Below, piece by piece: positions 5,193-5,310 of a stretch of 5,310 nucleotides of DNA. Within the stretch, counting starts at the first letter, position 1. Each line of letters begins with the position of its first letter. Source of the DNA: Lentisphaeria bacterium (GTDB lineage Bacteria; Verrucomicrobiota; Lentisphaeria; Oligosphaerales; JAFGRS01); assembly GCA_016935045.1 (NCBI GenBank), contig JAFGRS010000441.1:1-5310 (forward strand). The letters are read 5' to 3'. The translations under genes and the position numbers were made by a program. The notes below the pieces were generated by a model. The model was not told the origin of the DNA, searched no databases, and saw only the letters and a list, made by a program, of their open reading frames with translations.

Positions 5193-5310
5193 CCGGCCGG
5201 CGGCCGCGACGGCCGATCCCCTCCCGGGATGGTGCGCGGAGGGCCGCGCCCCGTACGGATGGATCGAGTTCCCGGTACCGGCCGGCGCCCCCGACGGCCG
5301 ATCCCCTTCC
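5193..5310. repeat. Two copies of a 33-bp direct repeat, 85-bp period, reaching the window edge
   Basis: Positions 5193-5225 and 5278-5310 match at 30 of 33 bases; the best-conserved part is CGACGGCCGATCCCCT, flanked by CCGGCCGGCG. The spacer (5226-5277) contains a 6-bp GC stem (5234-5239 with 5244-5249) and the palindrome CCGGTACCGG (5272-5281). The first copy can form a CGGCCG stem around a 3-nt loop (5201-5215), which the second copy cannot. The second copy ends exactly at the window edge, so the array may continue. No terminator with a T-run is present after the HEAT gene. Confidence 0.65.

Overview
The window is GC-rich bacterial DNA with two divergent transcription units separated by about 670 bp. 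The left two thirds, all on the minus strand, carry the first four genes of an Rnf complex (ferredoxin:NAD+ oxidoreductase, an ion-pumping membrane enzyme) in the order rnfA-rnfB-rnfC-rnfD. rnfD is cut by the left edge; rnfG and rnfE would be expected beyond it. The genes are tightly packed: a 41-nt gap A/B, an 8-nt overlap B/C and a 12-nt gap C/D, which indicates one operon read leftward from a promoter near 3640.

On the plus strand from about 4189 lies a single gene for a protein with an N-terminal membrane anchor, a charged helical (probably coiled-coil) segment and HEAT-like helical repeats. It has a strong Shine-Dalgarno placed for a TTG start. Nothing in its sequence ties it to Rnf; the only link is the divergent arrangement.

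The intergenic region (3518-4188) holds the candidate promoters and a dense cluster of palindromes: a 34-bp inverted repeat, a 17-bp hairpin, a 25-bp inverted repeat and several GC-rich stems, with one short 13-bp module recurring in alternating orientation. It looks like a compound REP/BIME-like element with no transposase. Beyond the HEAT gene, a 33-bp direct repeat occurs twice with an 85-bp period and reaches the window edge.

How the system works (family knowledge): RnfB takes electrons from ferredoxin, RnfC handles NAD(H) with FMN and two 4Fe-4S clusters, RnfA (with RnfE) spans the membrane and carries cysteines of a membrane-buried Fe-S site, and RnfD carries covalent FMN in the membrane. 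The RnfB here is atypical: its last ferredoxin domain lacks all the ligands of one cluster and keeps all those of the other.

Organism: the A-B-C-D order resembles the proteobacterial arrangement, but the short RnfC and the long RnfB with two ferredoxin-like domains differ from the enterobacterial form. The palindromes resemble dispersed intergenic repeats I associate with Verrucomicrobiota/Kiritimatiellota-type genomes. This placement is a tentative inference. I see no clearly new defence or mobile system here.
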